Assembly (NCBI RefSeq): GCF_002893095.1
Contig: NZ_PKQQ01000003.1
Span: forward strand, 124,001 to 188,000
Length of the DNA stretch: 64,000 nucleotides
Direction: 5' to 3'
DNA from: Stenotrophomonas sp. VV52
GTDB taxonomy: Bacteria > Pseudomonadota > Gammaproteobacteria > Xanthomonadales > Xanthomonadaceae
Below the pieces are notes generated by a model. That model was not told the origin of the DNA, did no database searches, and worked only from the letters and a program-made list of their open reading frames with translations. Both the position numbers and the translations under genes were made by a program. This document shows positions 40,581-49,209 of this stretch, piece after piece. Position 1 is the stretch's first letter; each line of letters opens with the position of its first letter.

Positions 40581-41168
40581 TCAGTGCGCGGGAATCAGCT
40601 TGGCAACGCACAGCCGAGCCAGCGCCTCGAACGTCTGCGCATCGCCAAAACCACGAGCGGCCAGCATTGCACCATGCACGGATGCCATGAAGGCCTTCGC
40701 CTCGTCGGCAGGCGCGCCCTGCAATTGGAACTGCCCAAGGGCGATCCCTTTCTCCAGCGTGCTCTCCAGCCAGCCACTGAGATCCTCGAAATGCCCGCGT
40801 ACCTGCTCGGAGATCTCCGGTGGAATCAACGGAGACTCCGCCGCCAACATCGCGCAGATGCAGAACGACGATGTGCCGCCCCCGATGCAGCTCGACCAGT
40901 AATCCACGTAAGCATTGAGCTCCTTGAGCGGATCGTTCAACTGGCGGTCCAACATCGCCAACCCTTCGCGGGCCTCGGCGCGGTACAGCTCCACCACCGT
41001 GCGGACCAACTCGGCCTTGCTGGGAAAGTGGTGGTGGATGCTCGCCTTGCTGATGCCGACTCGCGTAGAGATGTCGGCATAGCTGAAACCGTTGTAGCCC
41101 CCTGCTTCCAGCAACTGGCGGGCATGGGAGACGATCTCGGTGGCTTTGGGGGAAAGATCAGCACTCAT
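40581..41168 (-). CDS. TetR/AcrR-family transcriptional repressor
   Basis: 195 residues. The N-terminal helix-turn-helix is FSYADISTRVGISKASIHHH followed by FPSKAELVRTVVELY. The C-terminal ligand domain resembles the TetR_C group with SSFCICAMLAAESPLIPPEI. The ATG at 41168 is the natural start. It probably represses itself and the neighbouring membrane protein through identical operators. The inducer is unknown. Confidence 0.9.
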   Translation of the reverse strand: MSADLSPKATEIVSHARQLLEAGGYNGFSYADISTRVGISKASIHHHFPSKAELVRTVVELYRAEAREGLAMLDRQLNDPLKELNAYVDYWSSCIGGGTSSFCICAMLAAESPLIPPEISEQVRGHFEDLSGWLESTLEKGIALGQFQLQGAPADEAKAFMASVHGAMLAARGFGDAQTFEALARLCVAKLIPAH

Positions 41169-41177
41169 ACCTACCAC

Positions 41178-41194
41178 CCTACTAGTAGGTAGTT
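41178..41194 (-). promoter_or_regulatory. TetR autoregulatory operator
   Basis: CCTACTAGTAGG (41178-41189) is a perfect palindrome ten bases before the tetR start codon. The extended CTACTAGTAGGTAG matches the copy at 40513-40526 exactly. Confidence 0.72.
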
Positions 41195-41311
41195 CGGATG
41201 TCAATGAGAGCTTGCTTGGCCTCGCCGATGTTGAGAGAGAAATGGAAGCGTCCAAAAGCGCGAACCAAGAAAATGTGCGAAGACGACGTCCAATCGTAGA
41301 TCAGCTACCTC

Positions 41312-41536
41312 ATGTCCCTCAGTACGCTGCCGTGCATCCATCCGGACAAACCTAAGGCTCAACCTTCCTGCCTGTCGCAAACGCTTGATGATTCTGCGGA
41401 CGCCCAATGTCAGGCCTATCTGCAACTGGCCGCCGACGCAATCGCCGGCCTGGACGACGTAGCGGCCGGGAGAACCAGCGATGCTCGGACGGGACTCGCC
41501 AAGCTGAGGAAAAAGGTCTCCTCTGCACGTCTATAA
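41312..41536 (+). CDS. Possible small hypothetical protein
   Basis: A 74-codon ORF. Its second half (AYLQLAADAIAGLDDVAAGR, then SDARTGLAKLRKK) is alpha-helical and has the look of small antitoxin-type proteins. There is no clear ribosome-binding site and no toxin gene beside it. It may be the remnant of a larger gene or a chance ORF. Confidence 0.35.
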   Translation: MSLSTLPCIHPDKPKAQPSCLSQTLDDSADAQCQAYLQLAADAIAGLDDVAAGRTSDARTGLAKLRKKVSSARL

Positions 41537-41567
41537 AAACACAAGGGCGCCGCTCGGCGCCCTTGTG
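41532..41567 (-). terminator. Strong Rho-independent terminator, minus strand, without an intact gene upstream
   Basis: A 12-bp perfect stem, CACAAGGGCGCC / GGCGCCCTTGTG, with a four-base loop is followed on the minus strand by TTTTTATAG. No intact minus-strand gene precedes it, so the gene it served was probably lost when the adjacent island was acquired or decayed. Confidence 0.7.
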
Positions 41568-41578
41568 ATTCAACGACA

Positions 41579-41601
41579 GCGGGGCAGAGCCCCGCTTTAC
41601 G
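41579..41601 (-). repeat. Degenerate SMAG-like palindrome
   Basis: On the minus strand GTAA is followed by AGCGGGGCTCTGCCCCGCT. The palindrome matches the SMAG plan, but the head is GTAA rather than GTAG. Confidence 0.45.
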
Positions 41602-42316
41602 CGGTGGAAGTCCTATACCCTCGCTTTTACCGTCAGAAGCGCAGGCATATTGCTGGCCTCGGAGATGGAGCAATCTGCGGGAACGCGACTCTTTTCGACG
41701 TCATAGGCAATCGTCACAAACCATACCGAACACGTGATCGAACTTCAGCCTTTCCATGGCGATGCTATCAACTTGACTCGCCGTCATTGGCGCACCTGCG
41801 ATGCGGCTTTGAACCCCGTCGATACCCGCTTCAACGCAAGACACGAATCGATAGGCGCAATCGCGACTCGCTCTCCCTCCTCCCCCAATCTGCTTGGCGG
41901 ACGCCCTGACCCGAACGACATCTTCCCCCCCGCGAAAGTCGACCGCTTTGCACCGGGGGCCGCCTCTTCGCCTACTTCACGGGCCCGCCGCATCATGATG
42001 TCTACCCCGGGAAGACCTACATGAACTTGGAGCGCTACTTGGAACTACTGATCTCACCAACTGACGAGATCACCACATCGAAAGCCGGTCAACTGGCTGG
42101 GCAACACCCTCACCAACCAAGGTAAGCCAAAGGTGGTAGATGACCGATACCACTCAGTGATCATGGCTGGACCTCTAGGACGCAGGTGACCGTGGACCTC
42201 GCGATAATGTCCAAAATTGCGCGAGGCGCGCATACTGGGTAATCAAAGTCGTCACGGCGCGCTCGCCAGCTAGCCATGACATCATCGGCATCGGGCTGAT
42301 TGATCGGGGGAGCGCC
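41602..42316. other. Left end of the accessory island, no intact gene
   Basis: About 700 bases with interrupted coding potential. One plus-strand frame reads RLFAYFTGPPHHDVYPGKTY and then NLERYLELLISPTDEITTSK up to a stop at 42123. A shifted frame continues VNWLGNTLTNQGKPKVVDDR from 42088 to a stop at 42187. A third frame (41734 onward) precedes them. These could be pieces of one frameshifted gene, but I do not recognise the product. Nothing else is evident. Confidence 0.4.
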
Positions 42317-43099
42317 GTGGGACTGTATGATAGGTGGTGCGAGTCCACCAAAGAAGAAGACAAGCGCAAGCACTATTGGACCTATGTCGAAAAGGATGGC
42401 GGCCGCGACGCGATTAGCGACGACCTCGCCGAAACCATTCGCGCGCACTACGATCGCCTCGAACGCATCGCCGAGGATGTGAAGCGACTCGGATTCAAGG
42501 TGGCTAGTGAAATCCTCAGCACGGCAATGCCTCAGACGACCAAAGGTCGATCCGGCGACCTCGGCGAAATCCTCGCAACCGAACTGGTCGAAGAAGAAAT
42601 CGGCCTTCGCGTCCCCGTGCGCCGCCTCCGCTACAAGGACGGCCGCAACATGGCCATGCGCGGTGACGACTTCATCGGTGCCGGATACGATGCGGCCGGC
42701 GAAAAGCTTTGGCTCTAAAAAGGCGAAGCCAAGAGCAATAAGGTACTCGGCAGGACGACCGTCACGAGCGCCCGCAAGGTACTTAACCGCGACAGCGGCC
42801 GTTGCACGCCAGATTCCCTTCTGTTCGTCGCCAACCGGCTGCTGGAGAGCAACACCCCTGCCGATAACGAGTTGGGGCGCAGCCTGCGCGACGAGGTCGG
42901 ATTGAAGACGTTGAGCGTCGATCGCATCGACCACATGCTCTTTACCGTTTCCGGCAACGGCCCACACGTCTCGCTGAAGGAGGATCTCAACGCCACTGGG
43001 GCCAACCGGGATCATTACGTCGTGAACATCCACATCGAAGACCACCAGGACTTCATCACAGCCATGTTCATGGAGGCGGAAGACCTTGGAAACGACTGA
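42317..43099 (+). pseudogene. hamA: hamA (Hachiman defence nuclease, DUF1837) interrupted by an in-frame TAA
   Basis: The frame from GTG at 42317 reads HamA/DUF1837 features: GRSGDLGEILATELVEEEIG, VRRLRYKDGRNMAMRGDD and AAGEKLWL. A TAA stop at 42716-42718 (codon 134) is then followed in the same frame by KGEAKSNKVLG and homologous sequence to a natural TGA at 43097. D117/D118 and the downstream E137-A-K139 form the PD-(D/E)xK nuclease site, so the stop removes the E-x-K. The product would be a 133-residue inactive fragment unless read through. HamA cleaves DNA in the Hachiman anti-phage system together with the helicase HamB. Confidence 0.85.
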
Positions 43100-46000
43100 C
43101 GAGTTAACCGCCTTCCTGACGACCGCCACCGCTGACGGCATCCTCGGGCGCCTCCTCTATCGCGGCGCGGCTTGGTCGTTGATGCGCGAAGAGGGCGTGC
43201 TACCGCCAAACGCGCCGCCGCTTGGCGCAACCATCGAAACCGATCTTGCCGAGCACGGCTTCGCCTTGCTTCGAGGGGCGATGGCCTTACGCGCTCAGGA
43301 TGGAGCTTCGGACCTGACGGGCAAGGCCTTCGAGCGAGCAGCCAACGCCTTCGAAGCCTTGGTGCGCAATGGTGACCCGCACGCGCCCGATCGCGGATTC
43401 CGCCGCACCATCGCTGCCACGGCCTACCATCTGGCCGGCTTTTCGGCTGTTGCCTATTCGCTTTTCAACGAGACAGCGGAAGACCTCAACACCTCGCCGG
43501 GCGAGACGGCGATCCGACACCTGATACTGCGCGATCTCGACCAGCTGCGCGACTTCGTTCGCGAATGGTTGGACGACGAAGCTCACGGCGATGAGCAGAT
43601 CGCCGAAACGCTGCAGGGCCAAGACTCTGACGTCGACGAGGCGCTGTCGAACATCCTCAACACAACGATCTGCCGGGCCCTGGCGTTTTTTGACTTCGCG
43701 CTGGAGACGGGCGAGGTCGAGCCGATCGAATCCGCGCGGGATATGCTCGGCACCGCCGTCAGCTTGGCCGATAACGCTGAGAACGTCCCTCTCTGGTGGA
43801 TCTCGAACCTTTGCCGCCATCTGATCGACGATCTGTGGCAGCACTCGCTCCACCAGAATCTGCCGACTGAGCCGCCCGAGGGTGCAGAGGAAAATTACCC
43901 CGACCTCCGGCGGCTGTTCATCTCCTCGCTCTACGCCCGCAAGACCTCGGAGGTGGAGCTATGGCCCTCGCAGCGCGAAGCGGCCCAGCGCTCCACGGAC
44001 GTTTCGGACGACCTGGTCGTTGCCCTGCCGACCAGCGCGGGCAAGACGCGGGTGGCAGAGATCGCCGCATTGATGACCCTGTCCACCGACCGCCGGGTGA
44101 TGATTGTCACTCCGCTGCGCGCCTTGTCGGCTCAAACCGAACGGTCCTTCAGAAAGACGTTCGCGCCCCTCGGGTTCGGGGTCTCCTCGCTTTATGGTGC
44201 CAGCGGCCTTTCGGCCGGAGATGAAGATGCCCTGCGCACTCGTGAGATCATCATTGCGACGCCTGAAAAACTCGACTTCGCGCTGAGAAGCGACCCGTCG
44301 CTGATCGACGATGTTGGCCTGATTGTTCTCGACGAGGGCCACATGATCGGTCCGAGCGAGCGCGAAATCCGCTACGAGACGCTCGTGCAGCGCTTGCTTC
44401 GGCGCACGGACGCGGCCGGACGCCGGATCGTCTGTCTTTCCGCGATCCTGCCGAGCGGAGACGAACTTGACGACCTTACCGCTTGGATTCGTTCCGACGA
44501 ACCGGGTGAGCCGGTGCGTTCCGACTGGCGTCCCACGCGCCAGCGTTTCGGGGCACTCACCTGGCGCGGTAAAGATGCACTGCTGCGGCTTGACCTCGAT
44601 GACGATGGTCCCTTCCTTGACAAGTTCGTTGTGGAAAAACCCCCACTCAGGCGCGAGAAGAAGCCTTATCCGCGCAAGAACTCGCACCTAGCTTTGTTCG
44701 CGGCGTGGGAGTTCGCAAGCCAGGGCAAGCGCACCTTGATCTTCTCCACCCAGGCGAACTGGGTCGAAAGCTACGGAAAACAGGTCGTGGACCTCTGCAA
44801 GCGTGGCTATCTTGACTCGCTGATAGATGACGAGGCGCCGATCGCCCGTGCCCTGGAGGTCGGCAAGGAATGGCTGGGCGAGGATCATCCCGCCGTGGCC
44901 AGCTTGAAGGTGGGCGTCGCCATCCACCATGGCCGGCTTCCGAGCCCGTTCCTGCGTGAACTGGAAGTTCTTCTGTCCGAAGGAGTCGTGAAGGTGATCG
45001 TCGCATCGCCGACGCTCTCGCAGGGCCTCAACCTCAACGCAGCCGTCTTGCTAGTGCCCGCGCTGTATCGCGCGGCCGAGAAGATTAAAGGCGAAGAGTT
45101 TGCGAACGTGGCGGGCCGCGCCGGGCGCGCCTTCGTCGATGTGGAAGGGCTGATCGTCCATGTCATGTTCGATCGGGTCAACTGGCGAAAGAGCGAATGG
45201 CGCGGTCTGGTTGCCTCCGCAAAGGCCCGAACTTTGAAGAGCGGCCTCATCCAGATCGTTGCCGAGATACTTGAGCGCCTGTCACGCGAGGGAGTGCTGG
45301 ATCGCGACGATGCCTGGGAGTATCTCGCCAACGCCCGCGAGGCCTGGAGATCTCTCGACGAGGAAGCCGAGGTAGCCGAGCGGCTGGCTGCCGCCGTGGA
45401 ATACGACGCCGATGATGATGACGAAGACACAGACGACGAGGGAGAATCCATTGATGAGGAGCCGCTGTCTCAACTCGTCGAACGCCTCGACGCGATCGTG
45501 TTCGGCCTGATCGAAGCGCTGGACGCCGACCGCACCGATCTACCCAAGCTTTTGGACGAGGCGCTCAAGGGATCACTCTGGGCCCGCCAGATTGCCCGCG
45601 AGGACGACGACGTCGCCCCCTTGCACAAGAAGGTTTTCGAAGCGCGCGCTGACCTCATCTGGAAAGCCACCACGGCGGAGGCTCGGCGCGGGCATTACGC
45701 TATGGGCGTCGGGCTCGAAGCGGCCCTCGCCATCGACGCCATGGCCGACGAGTTGGCCGAACTGATCGACCGAGCAGAGCAGGCAGCGCTGAGCGGCGAC
45801 ATTGACGCGCTCGTCGACGCGCTAGGTGGTCTCGGCGAACGCCTTCTGTTCATGCGCCCCTTCATCTCCGACAAGGCGAACGCGCTGCCGGCGAATTGGA
45901 AAGCCATCCTGCACAGTTGGGTGTCCGGCGAGGAGGTCTCCAAGATCGGATCACAGAACATGCGAGCGGTCGAGGAAGCCTTCACCTATCGTCTGGTCTG

Positions 46001-46583
46001 GGCTCTCGAAGCCGTCCGCACCCGCCGCATGTCTCTTGGCTGGTCACCGGAGACGGTGGCGGGCGGCGCGTCGGCTGCGGTCGAAACCGGCGTCCCGCGA
46101 TTCATGATGGCGATGCTGATCCGCGCTGGCCTGCCGTCACGGCGCGCGGCCATGGCGGCCATCGAGGACGCCGAGCCAGTCTTCGTCACCCCGGCGGAGA
46201 TGCGGGCCTGGCTCGAATCCGATGAGATCACGGCTTACACGGACGCAGGTGACTGGCCGACCCCCGACACCTCTGCACTATGGGCGCGCTTCCGAACCGA
46301 GGCTCTCAGCGTTGGAATCCAGAAGTGGTCCGTCGAAGGCTACAAGCGCCTGCTCGACACCGAGGCCGCTCCGCCCCCCGGCCTGTACCGGATCGTCACC
46401 GACGCGGGGGATGGACGGACCTGGCTGGCAACCCCTGACTACCAGCGGGTCGCTGCCTTCAAGAAGCCGGCAGTCGATCCCAAACCCAGCCTTTTCTTGG
46501 GCCGCCTGCCCGGCAATACAAGGCTCGTGGAAGCTCTGCGCGTCGGCCGCGGAAAGTTGCGCTGGCCGTCCGCTGATGCTTAG
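43086..46583 (+). CDS. hamB: HamB, Hachiman defence DExH helicase
   Basis: 1165 residues from a TTG at 43086 that overlaps the hamA end by 14 bases. An N-terminal helical domain (1-290) precedes a superfamily 2 helicase core. Walker A is ALPTSAGKT (to about residue 321), motif Ia VTPLRALSAQ, Walker B DEGH (416-419), motif III SAILPS, and motif VI NVAGRAGRA. An acidic stretch (DADDDDEDTDDEGE) lies near residue 780, followed by a long helical C-terminus. HamB translocates on DNA and licenses HamA. The gene is intact, in contrast to hamA. Confidence 0.9.
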   Translation: METTDELTAFLTTATADGILGRLLYRGAAWSLMREEGVLPPNAPPLGATIETDLAEHGFALLRGAMALRAQDGASDLTGKAFERAANAFEALVRNGDPHAPDRGFRRTIAATAYHLAGFSAVAYSLFNETAEDLNTSPGETAIRHLILRDLDQLRDFVREWLDDEAHGDEQIAETLQGQDSDVDEALSNILNTTICRALAFFDFALETGEVEPIESARDMLGTAVSLADNAENVPLWWISNLCRHLIDDLWQHSLHQNLPTEPPEGAEENYPDLRRLFISSLYARKTSEVELWPSQREAAQRSTDVSDDLVVALPTSAGKTRVAEIAALMTLSTDRRVMIVTPLRALSAQTERSFRKTFAPLGFGVSSLYGASGLSAGDEDALRTREIIIATPEKLDFALRSDPSLIDDVGLIVLDEGHMIGPSEREIRYETLVQRLLRRTDAAGRRIVCLSAILPSGDELDDLTAWIRSDEPGEPVRSDWRPTRQRFGALTWRGKDALLRLDLDDDGPFLDKFVVEKPPLRREKKPYPRKNSHLALFAAWEFASQGKRTLIFSTQANWVESYGKQVVDLCKRGYLDSLIDDEAPIARALEVGKEWLGEDHPAVASLKVGVAIHHGRLPSPFLRELEVLLSEGVVKVIVASPTLSQGLNLNAAVLLVPALYRAAEKIKGEEFANVAGRAGRAFVDVEGLIVHVMFDRVNWRKSEWRGLVASAKARTLKSGLIQIVAEILERLSREGVLDRDDAWEYLANAREAWRSLDEEAEVAERLAAAVEYDADDDDEDTDDEGESIDEEPLSQLVERLDAIVFGLIEALDADRTDLPKLLDEALKGSLWARQIAREDDDVAPLHKKVFEARADLIWKATTAEARRGHYAMGVGLEAALAIDAMADELAELIDRAEQAALSGDIDALVDALGGLGERLLFMRPFISDKANALPANWKAILHSWVSGEEVSKIGSQNMRAVEEAFTYRLVWALEAVRTRRMSLGWSPETVAGGASAAVETGVPRFMMAMLIRAGLPSRRAAMAAIEDAEPVFVTPAEMRAWLESDEITAYTDAGDWPTPDTSALWARFRTEALSVGIQKWSVEGYKRLLDTEAAPPPGLYRIVTDAGDGRTWLATPDYQRVAAFKKPAVDPKPSLFLGRLPGNTRLVEALRVGRGKLRWPSADA

Positions 46584-46598
46584 AGCGTAACCGTAGAC

Positions 46599-47303
46599 AT
46601 GCTCTATGCCTGGGTCGGCGACCAAAAGCGCGCACCGTCCGCGAAAGGAGAACGGACGACCTGCCGCGGCTGCGGTGGACTGCTCACCGCCGTCATTCCT
46701 GTCGAGAACACGCCCCACTGGCGGCACAAGGCAGGCGACTGCGATTCCTGGAGCGAGTCGGAGGGACCCTGGCACCTCGGCTGGAAAGAATTATTCGACA
46801 TATCCTGTCGAGAGATCGCTCTGCGCGACCCGGCGACGGGAGAGCTGCACCGCGCCGACGTCTTGGTCGGCAGCGGCAGCCCGCGCGCGACCGTGCTCGA
46901 GCTGCAGCACTCCTCAATCAGCGAAGACGAGCGAATCGCGCGCGAGGCTTTCTATCGGCGCCGGCATCGGATGTTCTGGTTGGTCCACATCCACAGCGAA
47001 AGCTCGTTGCTTGGTACCTATTTCAGCATGTCTCTCGATTTCAGTTCGCGCGTCACTAACCTCGACGGCAAGGAGTTCGCCGTCATGCGCTGGATGGGCC
47101 CGAATAAGCAATTCATCGAGAAGTGGAAGCGCGCCACCGCCCACGTCTTTTTCAATGCTGGCCCTTACATCTTCTACCTTGCCAGCTCTGGGGTGGCCGC
47201 TCGCCTGGGACCTCCCCTGCGTCGTGGCGAGTTCGCTCTCTGCGCCCTAAGTCAGGATGACTTTCTGCGGGCCGTCCGCTGGGAGGATGGCACCCCCTCC
47301 TAA
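46599..47303 (+). CDS. CoiA-like nuclease, third gene of the Hachiman operon
   Basis: 234 residues, starting 15 bases after hamB. A zinc-finger-like C22-x2-C25 pair and HWRHKAGD are followed by the CoiA-type nuclease core: WHLGWKELF, RADVLV with the metal-binding Asp (D87), and VLELQHSSIS (E101-x-Q103), then an ERIAREAFYRR helix. These match competence-protein CoiA-like PD-(D/E)xK nucleases. It is intact and seems co-transcribed with hamB, so it may be an accessory or substitute effector. I cannot exclude that it acts independently. Confidence 0.8.
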   Translation: MLYAWVGDQKRAPSAKGERTTCRGCGGLLTAVIPVENTPHWRHKAGDCDSWSESEGPWHLGWKELFDISCREIALRDPATGELHRADVLVGSGSPRATVLELQHSSISEDERIAREAFYRRRHRMFWLVHIHSESSLLGTYFSMSLDFSSRVTNLDGKEFAVMRWMGPNKQFIEKWKRATAHVFFNAGPYIFYLASSGVAARLGPPLRRGEFALCALSQDDFLRAVRWEDGTPS

Positions 47304-47454
47304 CGCCTCGCCCGCTTTGAACCGAGACGCACGTATCGCTTTGGCTAGGAGGAGAGAGATATCCAGATAACCGCGTTACCCTCGCCTGCTCGCAGCACGA
47401 CGCCAACTTCGGCATCCTCACCGCGCTAGCGTGGTATCGCGATCATTCCAAGCC

Positions 47455-49209
47455 CTAATCAGGTTGCGCGGGCAGCGCGATGACGTTTTCGGCACCGAAC
47501 CAAGTCGTCAGCCTGATCATGGCATCTGGGCTAAGAAGCTGTGTGAAGAGTAACGCTAGCCGAACCTTCGGCCGAGAGCAAGCCACATAGAAGAGATTTC
47601 GATTGTTTTCGTAGAACTCCAACTTGTCGGCCGGTGGGCCGGCCTCGCTCCATGCGAGCATCTGGGCGAAATCGTACTTGTTCCAGCCTCTGCCAACGAC
47701 CACGAGCACATTCTCGAACTCGGCACCCTTCACACCATGTTTCGTGGCAAACGGCGTATGGCCATCAATGAATTGGTCTAGCGCTATGACCTCGGAGTAA
47801 GAGACAGCCCGCAGCTTGCGCAGCTGGGTGACACGCCGCGACTCTCCCTCGACAGGTTCTGGCCCTGTTTCCGCCAACCTTCTTTCGCGTTCCTCCACCG
47901 CCTCGGGAAGCCGCATGTGTGGCTGGGCAGCAAGAAAGTCGATCACTTCACCAATCGATCCAGAAAGTCGTAGCGCGATCAACTTCTCCATGGTGTCAGC
48001 CCATGCGACCTTGTCCACATGCTTGCGAATGCGCGGCATTGCCGCGCCGAAGCTCTCGAACATCTCGCCGTAACGCCGCGCTTCGAACGCCGCACAAGCC
48101 GGTTCGAGCTGGTCCGTGAGAAACTTGATATGGGGATCATCCTTCTTCAGCCATGGATCATTGAACTGACCATAAATCGGCGGAATGCTCGCGTATCCTT
48201 GTTCGCGAGCCAGCACGCTGTGGCTGAGCATAAGTATCTTGGTCCTCCCAGGTGAGAAGTCCCAGCCCTCGCCGCCGAGCCGTCTCTTGATGTGACCGAA
48301 ATAAGCTCTGGCCGCGTCGGCGCTGGTGTCGCCTGTCCAGTGGCCACCGCCCTGCCCGGTGCGTCTGACTCCGGGCCAGTCATTGGTGTGGAAGACGCGC
48401 GCTTCGCCTGGCGCGTCAGGGTCGCTCACCATCTGGGGTAGACCGGGGCGCATACGATTCAGCATCTGCACGATCGGGGCCACCGAACGGAAGTTGGCGT
48501 TCTTGTCGATTATCTCAAGCGCGTCATGCTCAACTGAGCCGCATCCGTCACCATAGATTTTCTGCCAATGATCACCGAACAGTCCAATCAGTGGCCCTTC
48601 GCCGCGATCGAGGAACCAGGCCTTAAGTGCGTCAACAAACGCTGCGTCTGTGTCCTGGTACTCGTCGATCAGAAGCACCGGATAACGTGCCGTTAGTACC
48701 GCCCGGAACTTGGGAAATGCCATGACCTGAATCATCAGCGCCAACACATCCTCGTGGCGGATGGTGACTTGCTCATCCCCCACGCTGGGAAAGCCAAGCT
48801 CGTAGTGCACCCGTCGAGCGCCGATACCACCAGTTGGCTCCAACCTCTCGGCCCACCCGGGCAATCCGGGCACAAGGTCACGGAGCGTCGTCTGAAAATC
48901 CTGCAAAATCGACCAGCAAAAGCCATGGACGGTCTCAGATCGCACAGCCGGATGCGACCCGATACGCGAAAGTATCTCGTCCTTGGCGACGTTCGTGTAT
49001 GTGATGCAGCCAACCTGCTGACGCTGGCGAAGAAGATCCGAGCCGCGATGGTCAATCAATCGCCGAAGCGCCTTGTCGAGAGAATAGGTTTTGCCCGCAC
49101 CGGCGCCCGCCTCCAAACGAAAGCTTCTCGCTTCGTCGAGGCATGCGAACATCCGTTCAAGCGCGACGCGACCGGCGGCGTCGGCGGGACTTTCGACGCC
49201 ATCAGCCAT
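47455..49209 (-). CDS. UvrD/Rep-type helicase of a Gabija-like (class 2 OLD) defence pair
   Basis: 584 residues of superfamily 1 helicase. Walker A is EAGAGAGKT (33-41), motif Ia TYTNVAKDEI, Walker B VLLIDEYQDTD, motif III LFGDHWQKIYG, the C-terminal motif VI FYVACSRPK. It corresponds to GajB of Gabija or the helicase that accompanies class 2 OLD nucleases; it is longer than the best-known GajB. It overlaps the nuclease gene by eight bases. A stretch GPEPVEG near residue 460 looks like an inserted repeat-derived peptide. It is convergent with the Hachiman operon. Confidence 0.87.
   Translation of the reverse strand: MADGVESPADAAGRVALERMFACLDEARSFRLEAGAGAGKTYSLDKALRRLIDHRGSDLLRQRQQVGCITYTNVAKDEILSRIGSHPAVRSETVHGFCWSILQDFQTTLRDLVPGLPGWAERLEPTGGIGARRVHYELGFPSVGDEQVTIRHEDVLALMIQVMAFPKFRAVLTARYPVLLIDEYQDTDAAFVDALKAWFLDRGEGPLIGLFGDHWQKIYGDGCGSVEHDALEIIDKNANFRSVAPIVQMLNRMRPGLPQMVSDPDAPGEARVFHTNDWPGVRRTGQGGGHWTGDTSADAARAYFGHIKRRLGGEGWDFSPGRTKILMLSHSVLAREQGYASIPPIYGQFNDPWLKKDDPHIKFLTDQLEPACAAFEARRYGEMFESFGAAMPRIRKHVDKVAWADTMEKLIALRLSGSIGEVIDFLAAQPHMRLPEAVEERERRLAETGPEPVEGESRRVTQLRKLRAVSYSEVIALDQFIDGHTPFATKHGVKGAEFENVLVVVGRGWNKYDFAQMLAWSEAGPPADKLEFYENNRNLFYVACSRPKVRLALLFTQLLSPDAMIRLTTWFGAENVIALPAQPD
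47843..47866 (-). repeat. Intragenic repeat-like segment in the UvrD helicase gene
   Basis: On the minus strand CCAGAACCTGTCGAGGG encodes PEPVEG. It closely resembles the dispersed CCTGAGCCTGTCGAAGG-type repeat found in and between genes of many alpha- and betaproteobacteria. It interrupts a poorly conserved linker and keeps the frame. Confidence 0.4.

Noticed and set aside
42872..43099. Separate small gene formed by the 3' part of hamA
   Set aside because: It is in the same frame as the upstream hamA, starts only at an unsupported TTG, and is simply the C-terminal remainder of the interrupted gene.
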